From NCBI GenBank assembly GCA_963971405.1, contig OZ020490.1, forward strand, positions 34,435,464 to 34,499,463: a stretch of 64,000 nucleotides of DNA, given 5' to 3'. Positions 19,930 to 30,631 of this stretch are shown here, piece after piece. Made by a program: the position numbers and the translations under genes. The notes below the pieces were generated by a model. That model was not told the DNA's origin. It saw only the letters and a program-made list of their open reading frames with translations, and did no database searches. Positions within the stretch are counted from its first letter, which is position 1; the number at the start of each line of letters is the position of its first letter. The stretch comes from Psococerastis gibbosa (taxonomy: Eukaryota > Arthropoda > Insecta > Psocodea > Psocidae).

Positions 19930-20190
19930 TCAAGTTCTCCAATTTGATGGCCTTGACTTGCTGAAGATCCGTGAAGGCACCCCCCTGGCACTCGAGTCTC
20001 TCACTCGAGTCTCTCCCTCCAGAGAGCACTATACTTGCTTAGAAGGTGTTCTGCTGTTTCCTCTTCCAGTCCACAGCGGCGACATTATCTTCTTGTAGCC
20101 AAGCCCATTCTCCCCAGGTGTGAGATGACCATGCCCGGTCAGGAGTGCCATTAGAGTTCGGAAGGTCCTCCGCCCATGTCTAAGCAAGTA
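19930..20190 (-). pseudogene. R1/Jockey-type C-terminal zinc-knuckle fragment
   Basis: Minus-strand reading gives LMALLTGHGHL, then in shifted frames a CRRCGLEEETAEHLL-like motif, the usual last domain of R1/Jockey-type elements after RNase H. The companion RNase H and RT C-terminus is at 20,405-21,230 in the same orientation. A family-G repeat (about 20,195-20,405) sits between them, so the element was probably split by that insertion. Confidence 0.6.
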
Positions 20191-20194
20191 ATCT

Positions 20195-20405
20195 TGAAAT
20201 CGTTGATTTGTCGTAAAAAGTGTTGATAAATATTATCGTAGATAATAATATGGGCTTTCAGCCAAATACATACATTCATACGTATATATACGATATAATT
20301 GTAACATTTTGAACGGAGGGTGGTTTTAGGCTCAGGGGGTCATGAAATGATAAGTTGTGAAGAAATTTTCCGAAAGTCGAACATTGGTCGCCATCTGAAT
20401 ATCCA
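20195..20405 (+). repeat. Dispersed repeat family G, copy 2
   Basis: Matches 24,066-24,440: GTTGATTTGTCGTAAAAAGT at the start, GGTAATAATA.-like and CTTTCAG.CA sequence, then GAACGGAGGGTGGTTT and GTCGCCATCT at the end. It lies inside the R1-type relic. Confidence 0.65.
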
Positions 20406-21230
20406 TAACTGGTTCAGGTGCAGAGGGTACACTGCCTGACTCTTCTCTAGCTAATAGATCCGCTCGTTCGATCCCGTATAATATACGGGATGTACACGTA
20501 CAGTATACAGTGACCTGGGACTCATACCAGCTCCACAGCATGGTGGTGTTGCTTGACCCTCCTCCCAATCTCCTTTCATTCGGCAACCAAGCCCGACCGT
20601 GCAGAATAGCTTGCTAGCCCCACAATCGCAGCCCTGGAGTCTGAGCAGATGGATATATCAGCTGTTGGTAAGCTTAAACGCTCATGCAATGCACACAGTC
20701 TGGCATACAGTTCTGCCTGAAAAGAAACATATATGAACCCATAGGAAGTGACATTTCCATCCTGGGATCTTCGTAGAAGACGCCAGCACCTGCCATGCCG
20801 TCCATCAATGAACCATCGGTATAAATAATAGTGCTCACGTTCGAATGGGTTATGGAACTTGAGTCTGTCAGTCGTTCCTCCTTGGTATTCTGACGTCCTT
20901 CATCAGGTTTAGTTTGAGCGGCGATTCGGTCTGAGGGATTAGCAAAATTTCCGTCAGATCGAGGACTGGTTCACCGCTCCAACAATTTATGGTTTTGAGT
21001 CGGACATAAGCGGCCATAGTCTGCTGTTGGATGGCAAGGTGCTGAGGTGGGAGGAGCAATAACACCTCAAGGGCAGCAGTGGTAGCCGTACGGAACGCTG
21101 CGATTGCCCCCATGCAAACGATTCTCAGGAATTTCCGCAACTCATTTTTGTACACATTGTAGTTTACTTCGGCGCCACCATGCAATGCACATGTAGGTAA
21201 GAATTGGACGCACAATGACTGCGTACAGCT
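20405..21230 (-). pseudogene. R1-type non-LTR element: RT C-terminus and RNase H region
   Basis: The 115-residue frame at 20,868-21,215 has MGAIAAFRTATTAALEVLLL followed by LPPQHLAIQQQ, a hallmark of the R1 clade after the RT. Just downstream, in another frame, TDGSLMDGMAGAGVF is the first RNase H motif (catalytic Asp of the TDGS type). At 20,332-20,586 a frame has IERADLLAREESG, the last RNase H block. The RT catalytic domain and 5' end are absent. Several indels break the frame. R1 elements usually sit in rDNA, so this dispersed copy may belong to a non-rDNA relative. Confidence 0.7.
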
Positions 21231-21534
21231 ACCTTACTATATTGGTTTTCATGCCCATGTGCTGCTGTAGGTTCTTCTTATTAGAAAGATAATCTGATAA
21301 TCTGATAATACAGTACTGTAACTAGTACTAGTTAATAATAAATCTTACTACAGTTGGTATATTCCAATCTACAGTAGGCCTATCGCAGCTGTAGATTTCA
21401 GATATTTCTATCTTATCACATAATGTATATACAATATATACTGTATATATACAAGTTATACAACGCAATGTACCACCGATGTAAGTCAATCGCTAGGTAC
21501 TTTCTGGGACGATTTCGTTTAAAAAAATCAAATT
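21231..21534. other. AT-rich spacer before block B
   Basis: Contains TA-rich microsatellite-like sequence at 21,423-21,460 and no coding region I can support. Homology to block A begins near 21,535. Confidence 0.4.
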
Positions 21535-21680
21535 CAAATGTCAAAGAAACTATAAATTGTCTTCAATTATTAATAAGAGGCATTAGGGCATTTTCGTCCA
21601 TTTCGATCACCATCTATACTTCCGTGTGGGTGCAATTTTTTTGAAAAACTTATTTTTCATTAAGTAACCGAATGTTACAC

Positions 21681-23614
21681 TTATATTAGATAATCCCTCC
21701 ATTTTATTAGCAAAAGCTTTGCAACTATTTTTCCTTTCGAAAACAATGTCACACATTTTAGCGGATTACACCATAATATGAAAACACTTTTAACCTTAAA
21801 TAAGTTGACTCTATGGTTGAACAGCTCAATGCAAAACATCAGCACGCTCAAACATAACCCAATAACACAAATATAGAATACAACAACGGTATCAGGCAAC
21901 ATAGACTTTTCTGTCATCAGTGGGAAGCTCCTTATAACCTTTACGAAAAATTAAAAAATCTTCATTAACAATTCTATTGCATATGCCAGACTCTGCCAGT
22001 TGACGAAGATTCTCGTCCAAAACTGCGGCAAAGGGATACCCGGGACATAACAAAATTCTGGGAAGTATGGTCTAAAGAGGTGGCTCTAGATGCCTGACTA
22101 ATTTTGAACCTCCCTTATCAAGGTAAAAGTGGTCAAACATATATTTGTAAGCATGCTTTTCAACAATAATAGCTCCCAATCTGTTCATGGCTACTTTATC
22201 AGCTATATACTTAGCTGATGTATGATACGGTGGAGACACTACACGACCAGATTGACGTGCTTCCTCAAAAGCAGGTACACTATTGAATTCAATCGGTGTT
22301 ATTTCATGCTCTTTAATATAAAACATCAATCCTGCTTCATTGGTTTCATCCAATGTCGTTATTGTTTCGCATAAAAAAGGAATTGTGATGAGAGTAGTGA
22401 AATTTGACTTGTAGCAAGTGACTATTACCAATAAATAAAGGAAAAAATGTTGAGAGAACCAGTTTGTTCACACCAACCAACACATTTTCTGGTATAGCGA
22501 CTTCAACATGTCCACACATTACCACTGCAATTGATTGTAACTAGGAAACATTAGGGAAATTACTCATTTTTAATAGAAAGGCAGCTAAAATGATCGAAAA
22601 TGTCACTGCACCCCAAATTTCCGGCTGTTAGGCGTTAAATGCTATGCTCCAGTTTCTACACGGCACAGGCCCGGTTACTAGTACAATAAATTGAGACATC
22701 TGAATAGGATTAAGGTAAGAGACCATAATTGGTTCATTTTGCTTTACATCTGATAATGTAAAAAGATATCAATTTGGAAAGAACTAAGCAACTCCAAATT
22801 GTTTTGATCCTTTTGGAGTGTCACAACACTTAAATTCATGTTTAAATATTTGGTAACAACTTTAACAATGTCCAATAATTCAAAATCGTTCAAGCCCAAC
22901 CCTCCTCCTTTTATTTCCATTCCTTTAAAGTCGTACGGAACGGGCGAAATGTAGTTATCATTCTCTGGTTTTTGAGCGCATGAATTAATTGGCCTATAGC
23001 TCATTACTTTTGAGGGCGACTCAAATGTGTAAAAAATAAATGAGATGCTCTTCTACAACAATTACAGATATATAAAATGCCCGGTACTTATTCCACATCA
23101 TGTGAAAACCCCTGTTCAAATTAGATGTGGAACAGGGTTCCTCAATAAAAATGAACAGTTTAGTTTTTGTTCCAATTACTTCTCGGTTCCTAACTTTCGC
23201 ACTCAAAACCATAATTTTTTTTTTTTAATATTCACATTGTTTTATTTTGATAACCACTAAATCGAGAAACTGTTCTTTGATACCTATAGCGGGTTTTCTG
23301 AAGACGGTTGGGGGATTTGTGTACACATATAAGGCAAGCTGGAGACTTGCCATCAGTCCTGAAATTAGCAGATCAAATTCATTTTCTATGAAGGCATTCG
23401 GTGTTCTGCGTTGCAGTATCCCAACTAGATCTGCTTTTTTCGATACGGACAATATCGCTGACTGTAGGCAACTCGCCCACTTCAGGGGTGATGAGAAAGA
23501 TGGCAAATGTAGGGATGATTTTACAGGTAAATAAGTTGTAAATGTTGCAAACCAAACAATAGCTGTTATAAAGGGTTTAATAGTCACGATCTGAAACCGA
23601 ACGTTATTCGCCAC
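21681..23614 (-). pseudogene. Ionotropic-receptor-like pseudogene IR-B
   Basis: Minus-strand fragments read in receptor order. 23,225-23,614 is the N-terminus (ESEFDLL-like ENEFDLLISGLMAS; hydrophobic leader KPFITAIVWFATF). 23,021-23,212 and 22,744-23,004 are extracellular/S1 (PENDNYISPVPYDF). 22,440-22,740 holds TM1 (WGAVTFSIILAAFLLK), pore and TM2 (NKLVLSTFFPLF). 22,072-22,431 is S2 (YKSNFTTLITIPFL, VPAFEEARQSGRVV). 21,681-21,917 is the last helix (IGLCLSVLMFCIELF) and tail. All IR segments are present without introns, but stops in the 22,600 region and several frame changes break it. It is a pseudogene more complete in domains than IR-A. An assembly with indel errors is an alternative for some of the shifts. 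Confidence 0.75.
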
Positions 23615-24065
23615 TGATGATTATGTGAGACATAGGAGATTATATGAGCCTAAATACCTTACTTTGAATGTGATGGGAGCAATCCCACGGTTCTCAAACG
23701 TTTTATTCGGGTCGAACCCTTAAATTCTAAACTGTGTCATAGCAAAAAATGGAAGCACCATCCCCTTCCTGCTGCATTGTATTATTGTTTAATATTCCAC
23801 TGTCTATTACTTTTTGGGGATCTTGAATTACAAATTAAAAATCCCTTTCGGCTCTGGCCGATCAGGAGTAGAGAGATTCCGCAGACCCTGCTTTTCCTCT
23901 ACGCTACCTACGCTATGTATGTAATAACAAATAAAAAATACTTCATTATTTTCCCGACCACAACATCAACAAACAAAGCACTCTTGTGTTCCGAATTTCG
24001 AACCACAATGCCGACTATGAACTTTTATTTATCAAATTGTTTTCACTTCAACTGGATGCCATCTT

Positions 24066-24450
24066 AAAATGGTTGATTTGTCGTAAAAAGTGGTGATGAT
24101 CATTATCATAGGTAATAATACAGACTTTCAGTCAGATTTTAATTCATTCCTCTGCGACTAATATTAACTGAGATATAAATTATGCAAGGTTTCAATCGGT
24201 AGCCATCTTGTAACTAAATAGTGGATCTAGCTGGTTAACGATCTCAACCAAGACATTTATATGATCAATTTTTGTGCCAAGTTTCATCAAAATCGGATAA
24301 TATTTACGGAAGTTAGAGTGTTTCCTAAATATATATAAAATTTTGAACGGAGGGTGGTTTCAGGCTCAGGGGGCCATGAAATGAAAAGTTGTGAAGAAAT
24401 TTTCTGAAAGTCGAACATTGGTCGCCATCTCAATAGGTAGATGAATCTCC
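24066..24450 (+). repeat. Dispersed repeat family G, copy 3
   Basis: The longest of the three copies. It begins GTTGATTTGTCGTAAAAAGT, contains AACCAAGACATTTATATGAT, and ends with GAACGGAGGGTGGTTTCAGG through GTCGAACATTGGTCGCC. Copies 1 and 2 match its ends and lack much of the middle. Confidence 0.65.
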
Positions 24451-24519
24451 CTGAAAATAATGCTTTACCCTACTTGAAATTTTGAAAACCAGAGTTTTTT
24501 ATTTTTTATTTTTTTTTTA

Positions 24520-24898
24520 TTATTTTTTTTTTATAAAGCGCCAGACCCGTGTGGGTAAACGCGCTTTCTGGTTTGTAGTTGCCGGTGTTGTTGTCTGTGT
24601 TGTGTGTGTATGGTATTAGTTGGTGGTGTGTGGCAAACTGCGATCAGGAGGGCACTGGACAACGGGTTGCCCAGTGACCGTCTAAGGGCAGTTTGCCAAT
24701 GCTTGTATTAAAGTAGTGTGTTGTTTGTTAGATGAGGCTTGCCAGAGCTGTTGAGTGAAGAAAAGGAATGGTGTGCTGGAGAAGAATTGTATTGTGCGAG
24801 ACTGCTTTCTGGAAATCTGTATCAGGAGGGAAGGTTCTGTATCTTGAGTAGACAGGGCATTCTATGACAATGTGAGGAATAGTTAGTCGTACCTGACA
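24520..24898 (-). pseudogene. Non-LTR retrotransposon C-terminus and 3' UTR, 5' inverted
   Basis: Minus-strand reading gives LTIPHIVIECPVYSRYRTF then a Ser/Thr-rich tail, like the last Cys/His block of Jockey/R1-type ORF2 proteins. It ends in an A-rich tail (poly-T at 24,519-24,531 on the plus strand). The first 46 bp are repeated in reverse at 24,899-24,944, suggesting a 5' inversion at insertion. Confidence 0.6.
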
Positions 24899-24944
24899 AA
24901 CTATTCCTCACATTGTCATAGAATGCCCTGTCTACTCAAGATAC
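24839..24944. repeat. Perfect 46-bp inverted repeat (hairpin)
   Basis: Arms 24,839-24,884 and 24,899-24,944 are exact complements by eye, with a 14-nt loop. The left arm starts GTATCTTGAGTAGACAGGGC. The arms encode the non-LTR C-terminal motif on opposite strands, so the hairpin arises from an inverted duplication of retroelement sequence. Confidence 0.85.
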
Positions 24945-25159
24945 AAGATTATTTTTAAAAGCGCAATGTTTCCTTTAACAAGCTTCGGTCCCACCATCAA
25001 CTTAGAGAGCGGCTGCATCAAAAAATTACCAGACCGCCTCATATAACTAGGCTATTGTAATTCTATCCACCTTATTTATTCCTGTTAACTTAATTAAATA
25101 TTTCTTACTTTATGTATGCTGTACATATTTTACTCAGTTCATTCCATGCTAGCTTAAAT

Positions 25160-25372
25160 GAATAAATAAATAAATAGCCTATTGACTGTTTCTTCTATAG
25201 CAATGCCGACCTAGTTAGGGCTGTAAAGCCCTCTCTTTCGCTCAACTAGGAAATCCCAGAACCGCCTGCTTAACATGCCATCCGAAGCATGACCCGAAAA
25301 TGTAGCATGTGTCGGACTCAAACCAACAACCTTTTGGGTGAAAGTTGGACTCTACTACTACTCTACATGTCC
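25160..25372 (-). mobile_element. tRNA-derived SINE, copy 2 (family S)
   Basis: The minus strand has GGACATGTAGAGTAGTAGTA (A-box region), GGTTTGAGTCCGACAC (B box with one change) and the family-S body. The AAAT-repeat tail is at 25,160-25,176. It is present in block B only, so it inserted after the block duplication. Confidence 0.8.
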
Positions 25373-26023
25373 ATACCAACTTTATACATCGTGTTAACTT
25401 AACAAAATATTTTTTTCTTTTCGAATCAGTTCATCCCATGCTAGCTTATAGCCAACATTCAATACTGGATAATTACATGAAACAATTACATATATTGTAG
25501 AAGCATAAACATAAACTTACGTTCACTAAACGTAGTATGTGTTACTGCTGATATTAATATGTTCGGTAGTGTAAAGTACCCAGCCTATCTCTAACACTTT
25601 CCTAATAGTGACAAGCTTATTCTACTCTTATCGGCACTCTAATGGTACGATGATTCCTGTAAACATTAAAAAAAAAAAAAAATTGTGTATGTGTCTGATT
25701 AATGTCTTTTACGACTATAAAGTTGGGAATGAAATACGTTAACTCTACATTCAATATAATTATCTCGCACCCTCAGTATAGTTTAGAAGTGCAATAGCTG
25801 TGATTGCAATATTAGGATCGCAGGTTTCCACAAATGGCTACACCAAGTCTGATGTACATACTGTAGATGTGAGTATGCGATACCGTATTTGTATTGCAGA
25901 TATCACGATGGGTAATTACCAAGCCCATAAGATCGTAATCTACAGATCAGTCATTTATAGATTCAGCGGCGGGGACTTTGAAGAAGCAAGTGGTCATAGC
26001 CAGTCAAAATCAATTGCTTGTAA

Positions 26024-26165
26024 GGTGGAGTTTCCACATACGTCAATGGTCAATGGTAAATGTGGTACTGACATTTTAGCAGACATTAATGACATACTAA
26101 AAATGTCTGCTACCACGTCAAAACCAAGTTTACCATTGACCATTGACGTATGTGGAAACCCCGCC
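26024..26165. mobile_element. 142-bp MITE with ~37-bp inverted arms and TAA duplication
   Basis: The arms GGTGGAGTTTCCACATACGT and its complement end the element; TAA flanks it at 26,021-26,023 and 26,166-26,168. The centre has AATGTCTGCTACCACGTCA, shared with the 82-bp and 384-bp MITEs. A plus-strand open frame across it is an accident of the palindrome. Confidence 0.8.
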
Positions 26166-26214
26166 TAAGAGCTGGAGACCTTGGCAATAAACAATAGTAA
26201 TTAACAAAGTTTTA

Positions 26215-26440
26215 GTTGGGGGAGGGGGGCTTGACAAATTCCCCCTAGGATTCCCGGGCAAATAAAACTGGTTGATTAAAAAAAAACGAAAGGTTTTTTT
26301 TGCAGAGAATAACAATATTTTTATAAAATCACGAGCTAAAATTTTACTATTTTAATGTACTTGTGTTGGAAATTTTGAGGTACGGAACGTTGGTTTGCCA
26401 ATGTCTATGTTTGAATATGCCCCATTTTCAAATATAAAAG
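26215..26440. repeat. Dispersed repeat fragment (CTTGACAAATTCCCCC type)
   Basis: Related to 17,685-17,815 (CTTGACAAACTCCCCCTGGG, CAATATTTTT) and to 9,640-9,790. The end (AGAATAACAATATT, TGTTTGAATATGC) is shared with the sequence flanking the Penelope element. Confidence 0.5.
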
Positions 26441-27234
26441 TAAAATTTAGTCACCATTTAAATATTGGCGCCTATAACTTGTGACTGGCGACTCGTGCGC
26501 CACCTGTGTTTAAAATTACCACTTCTACTTTTCAAGTCCATACTAATCTACACTCTTATTATCTGCAATAACTGCCACTACTTTATAATTTTTTCTACTA
26601 AAATAACAAGTCTTTTACCTTCATATTATTTAATCAACTGCTACTGTTGAGGCGTAAGTAAGGTGAAGGTAAAACGGACAACGGCAGAGGCTTCAGACTT
26701 CAGAGAGACTGAATTCTTTATTTGCAAAAAGACAAAAGTCAAAAACCTTAAACTATAGAACTTAAAAACTAACATTAAGACATTACAAGCTTACAAGCTA
26801 AATATTAAGCAGTGTTGTATATATTGGAGTACAGGTAGAGGCTGCGTGTGGTCGCCAAATATGAGGGGACCCTTTGCAGCAGGGGCGGCTCCAGCCATGG
26901 CCTGATTGCTGATTTGGATTTTGTGCGAGCTACATTTACCAGGCCCGCACAGCTACTTAACAACTATTTTACCAGCAAGGATCTGTCTCAAGGAAAGGAA
27001 ACCTCCTAACCGAGTTCGGAAAGGTATCAAGTAAGAGAACACCAAAACCATCTGTAACTACCTACATAAATTCATCTTTCCATAAACCTATTACAACTTA
27101 CTAATTAAACATCTAAAATTAGCGTAAATTCAATCAAAATTTAACTAATAAAAATTTTAAAATGAGAAAAATAATACATTAATTATTAATATATGCAGGC
27201 AGATATTACAAATTAAGACCTGCAAGTGGATTCA
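26441..27234. other. Unassigned stretch
   Basis: The first part has short open frames without recognisable motifs. The sequence 26,655-27,020 (GGTGAAGGTAAAACGGACAA, GGCGGCTCCAGCCATGGCC) is more GC-balanced and may be an old element. I cannot assign it. Confidence 0.35.
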
Positions 27235-27500
27235 ATGGAGAGAAGAAGAACAGTCAGTTGCAATGGTTCGGCCACGTCCAAAGGATGGACGAGAACAGGA
27301 CCACCCTGAGGTTGGCGGAAGCAAGGCCACAAGGAAGATGACCCATCGGCAGACTGAAGACAACCCACTAGGAAAGGATTGAACAACTCGCCGGAGCAAA
27401 AGGGAAAAAATGGCCTAGCTCAAGGCGTTATCGTCCGACCGGGGCGAGGTCAGGAAATGGGTTTGGGGGACCCCCCTCCCCCCCCACGCTGCGCACGCGG
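27235..27500 (+). pseudogene. Non-LTR retrotransposon C-terminal fragment
   Basis: The plus strand reads QLQWFGHVQRMDENRTTLRL then AEARPQGR in one frame. After indels it reads ERIEQLAGAKGKKW and LSSDRGEVRKWV-like residues. WxGHVxR..DENR is the classic tail block of RTE-like/L1-like arthropod elements. The 3' end is GC-rich with a C run. Only the last ~80 residues are represented. Confidence 0.65.
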
Positions 27501-27737
27501 CACTAAGGGGGAAGAAGAAGATATTACAAATTAATATTGAGTATTTTTATTTTGATGGAATTTTGGGGACCCGGGCCTACTCATAGTGAACCACAAGGAC
27601 ATTAAATGTTTTGTTTCCGTATGAATGTCTGGCCATTGATATACAGGGAGTACGTATACGTTCTCGGTGTCAACCTAAACCGGCTACAAATCAAACTTAA
27701 TTAAAATATTTTCCCCTACTAAAATAACGTTTGTGTT

Positions 27738-28380
27738 AGGCGCCCATTCCACCGACTGGCTAGGGCTATTTACAAAAACGGTGACGTGGTAGCAGACATT
27801 CAAGACTTAGGTGGCGTTTCCACCGACCTCGCATTGCAGAATGAAAATGACATTGACGGATATTAGAATTTTTCTTTTTATAGAAATCTATATAAATGTT
27901 TGTACTTAACATATCCCATGACGCTATTTTTTTAATTTTAGTTTGTTTGTTTGTGATTTTACTGCATGATCATTGATCAATTTTAACTATGGCATAGAGG
28001 AAAATAAACATTTCCGTCAATTCTGCAATGCGAGGTCGGTGGAAACAATTCAATCATTACACTCTAACGTTTCATAAGTATAAGTAATGTCTCCATTAAT
28101 GAACTTAACTTCTGCTTCAAGTGTAGAAACGATGATCCTTAAATAGGGTTATGTCTATTCCATGTATTCACAAATCAACATTAATCAATCAACTTGTAGT
28201 TTCTATCCAGGCTATATAAGCTACTATTATTATTAACTGCAATTGCTTTATTAACAATGTCTTGTTTTTTCTCTCTCTAGCCAAAGCAAGGCCGCAGGGC
28301 GTTAGAATAAATGTCTTGAATGTCTTCTACCACGTCACTGTTTCTGTAAATAGCCCTGGCCGGTCGGTGGAATGGGCGCC
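27738..28380. mobile_element. Family-H MITE, interrupted by a ~255-bp insertion
   Basis: Left part 27,738-28,048 and right end 28,303-28,380 match the 384-bp copy. TTA flanks the element at 27,735-27,737 and 28,381-28,383. The intervening sequence (28,049-28,302) has no match in other copies and replaces the GCCACCTAAG junction. It contains a CTCTCTCTAG pyrimidine run and nothing coding. Confidence 0.75.
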
Positions 28381-28838
28381 TTAGGAAAGAAATATTCTAG
28401 GGTGTAAAAAATAAGTCTACAAATGTATTCAAATAGGTTCTTCAAAAAAATCAAGCAGCGCCTACTCCCGCAGGAATAGTAGTGCGCAGAATTTCTGCCT
28501 ATGATTTTTCTTGTAAATATTTCGTGTGCAGACGTAATTTTTTATATCGGGTCATATTACTTTCCAATTATTTGACTAATGCCTAACGCCCACATTTGCC
28601 CGCTGTCGGCTATACTTAGTTTATTATTAGGCGCGATTACTCTCTTTCTAATTATCGTTGGTAATTACCCTCGAACATGAATATGGGGAATTAGAAAAAT
28701 GTATAGACTATGAAAACTAAATCAAAATCATTGTTTTTTTTAATCTTACATTTCATTTTATTTTACAAGAATGTATAGTACAAATATTAATAGCTACTGT
28801 GTATTTGTCTATTCACAATTTAAGGCTATGAAAGCATG

Positions 28839-29186
28839 AAAGAGAATGCCGAGAAGGTCGTGTGGACTGACCATGCAAGACAGACGCCGAAATGAGGACA
28901 TAAGGTTGCTGGAGAAGAAAACTGCTGAAGTCGCACTGAAACCGAGGGAAAGAAGACTCAGTTGGTGGGGCCACGTCCAGAGGAGGGAGGAAACATCCCT
29001 CCTAAAGCGTATACAGAACATGACACTCCCTGGACCCCGCCCCTGGGGAAGACCGAAAATGACACTCCCCAGAAAAATCGAAGAAGACATAAGGACTCTC
29101 GCCCTGAACAAGGAAGAAGCTCTAAACAGAGTTGCTGCCCTGCCCCCGACCCTCCCTGAGGAAAAAGGCGATGTAAAAGTAAAAGT
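28839..29186 (+). mobile_element. 5'-truncated RTE/L1-like non-LTR end with AAAGCATG duplication
   Basis: The plus-strand frame reads DIRLLEKKTAEVALKPRERR then LSWWGHVQRREETSLLKRI and PRPWGRPKMT, ending in EALNRVA. This is the C-terminal tail of an endonuclease/RT element of the RTE or L1-like type. The frame then enters a GTAAAA-type 3' tail (29,171-29,190). AAAGCATG occurs at 28,831-28,838 and 29,187-29,194 as a target-site duplication. The insertion is a dead-on-arrival truncated copy of about 350 bp inside repeat family F. Confidence 0.8.
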
Positions 29187-29413
29187 AAAGCATGTTAACG
29201 TGAACACTACATACAGTAATAAAATGACCAACATACGCGCAAACTATACATGCTAGAATTGGTTAACAATTATAGTACACTATATGTGCAGATATACAAA
29301 ACAATAGCATAGCTCTTAATTCAAAGATACCAATTACGGGTGTCATGTAATAACTTTCATGGGAATGGGATATATTGCTGACCCCAACCTAGCAAACAGA
29401 ATAGGGGCCTTAA

Positions 29414-29803
29414 GCCGCCCATTCCACCGGCCGGCTAGGGCTATTTACAAAAACAGTGACGTAGTAGCACTAGCAGACATTCAAGACTTAGGCGGGGTCT
29501 CCACCGACCTCGCATTGCAGAATTGACGGAAATGTTTATTTTCCTCTATGCCATAGTTAAAATTGATCAATGATCATACAGTAAAATCACAAACAAACAA
29601 ACTAAAATTAAAAAATGGCGTCATGGGATATGTTAAGTACAAACATTTTAATAGATTTCTATAAAAAGAAAAATTCTAATTTCCGTCAATGTCATTTGCA
29701 TTCTGCAATGCGAGGTCAATGGAAACGCCACCTGAGTCTTGTATGTCTGCTACCACGTCACCGTTTTTGTAAATAGCCCTAGCCGGTCGGTGGAATGGGC
29801 GCC
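29414..29803. mobile_element. Family-H MITE, 390 bp, TAA duplication
   Basis: Starts GCCGCCCATTCCACCGGCCG and ends ACCGGTCGG-like then TGGAATGGGCGCC on the plus strand. TAA lies at 29,411-29,413 and 29,804-29,806. Nearly the same as 17,014-17,397 apart from a few substitutions and a 6-bp CACTAG insertion. Confidence 0.8.
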
Positions 29804-29898
29804 TAAGGGGTGGCCTACCCGCAATCTATAATAGCAGTAGTTTGGACCCTTCTAAGTATAATGGATTTTTCAAGTACCAAGGTATTTTTGTCTTCCTA

Positions 29899-30030
29899 TT
29901 TATACGTTAGTAAATTTTATAGGAAAAGCTTTGTGATGGTGAAAATTTTCGATTTCGGGATTTCAGTGGATTTACACGTTTTGAGGCCCCAGGAACTCAA
30001 AAAAGTGTTTTTTACGATATGTCTGTATAT
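29899..30030 (+). mobile_element. Family-T element, 5' fragment
   Basis: Contains GGAAAAGCTTTGTGATGG, GATTTCGGGATTTCAGTGG and ACACGTTTTGAGGCCCCAGG, then stops after ACGATATGTCTGTA. Confidence 0.65.
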
Positions 30031-30631
30031 CGGTGCCTCTAAGAACCGCTTTATATTTGAAAGGTGGATAATAATTTTCAGTGTAAAAAGCTTGGAGGCA
30101 AACACAGAAAAAACTTAATTTATTTGGCAGCTTTGCTAAAAGATTTTTCAAGATTTAGCCTCATGCTGAAAAAAAAAACACCGCATGACTCTATCTACTC
30201 TCAATGGTTTCTCTAACTGCCGAAAAAGGATATTTCGTCAGCAATCTCCTCTTTACTGGGCCGGGGGTGTGAGGGGTGCCGAAAAAATCAAATCGCTCAG
30301 TGAGCAGGACAATTGTCCTGGACGAAGAGCAAAATATAAACTCTCATCATTGTCTCTGTATTCCATCCTCTAATTCTTTTCAGCAGGGAGGATTGTTTCG
30401 AGGACAACAGCCATTCTAGAAATAACAGAAAGGATTTAGCCGTTGCCTGCGGGTAAATAATTCACAAAGTCGGGAGGACGATCATGTGTAGGTAATTACA
30501 CTTGAACATGAATGGGAAATTAAAATAAAGTATAGACTGCGAAAACGAATACAAAAAGTACTGTTGATTTGATTTTATCACCTTTTTGTACAAGGACCGT
30601 ACAATATCAGTACTAGCAGTATGTGTGTTTA
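30031..30631. other. Unassigned stretch with a family-F scrap
   Basis: 30,489-30,600 resembles part of family F (GGTAATTACACTTGAACATG, AAAGTATAGACTGCGAAAAC). The rest has no motif I can support. Confidence 0.45.

Larger units (their letters stand above)
21535..26260. repeat. Tandem paralogous block B (IR-B and upstream DNA)
   Basis: Partner of block A (13,990-17,660), in the same orientation. B is longer because of insertions at about 23,790-25,430 (family-G repeat, non-LTR C-terminus, SINE) and 26,024-26,165 (MITE). It lacks the three MITE insertions of A. Confidence 0.8.
28384..29890. repeat. Dispersed repeat family F, copy with two nested insertions
   Basis: Family-F similarity is clearest from ~28,655. 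It is interrupted by a non-LTR fragment at 28,839-29,186 and by a family-H MITE at 29,414-29,803. Host landmarks before, between and after the inserts are the same as in 10,740-12,185. Confidence 0.65.

Noticed and set aside
25800-26168. 122-residue plus-strand frame
   Set aside because: Its second half is the palindromic MITE and the first half matches noncoding block-A DNA that is not open there.
28809-29234. 141-residue minus-strand hydrophobic frame
   Set aside because: Antisense of the recognisable non-LTR tail on the plus strand.
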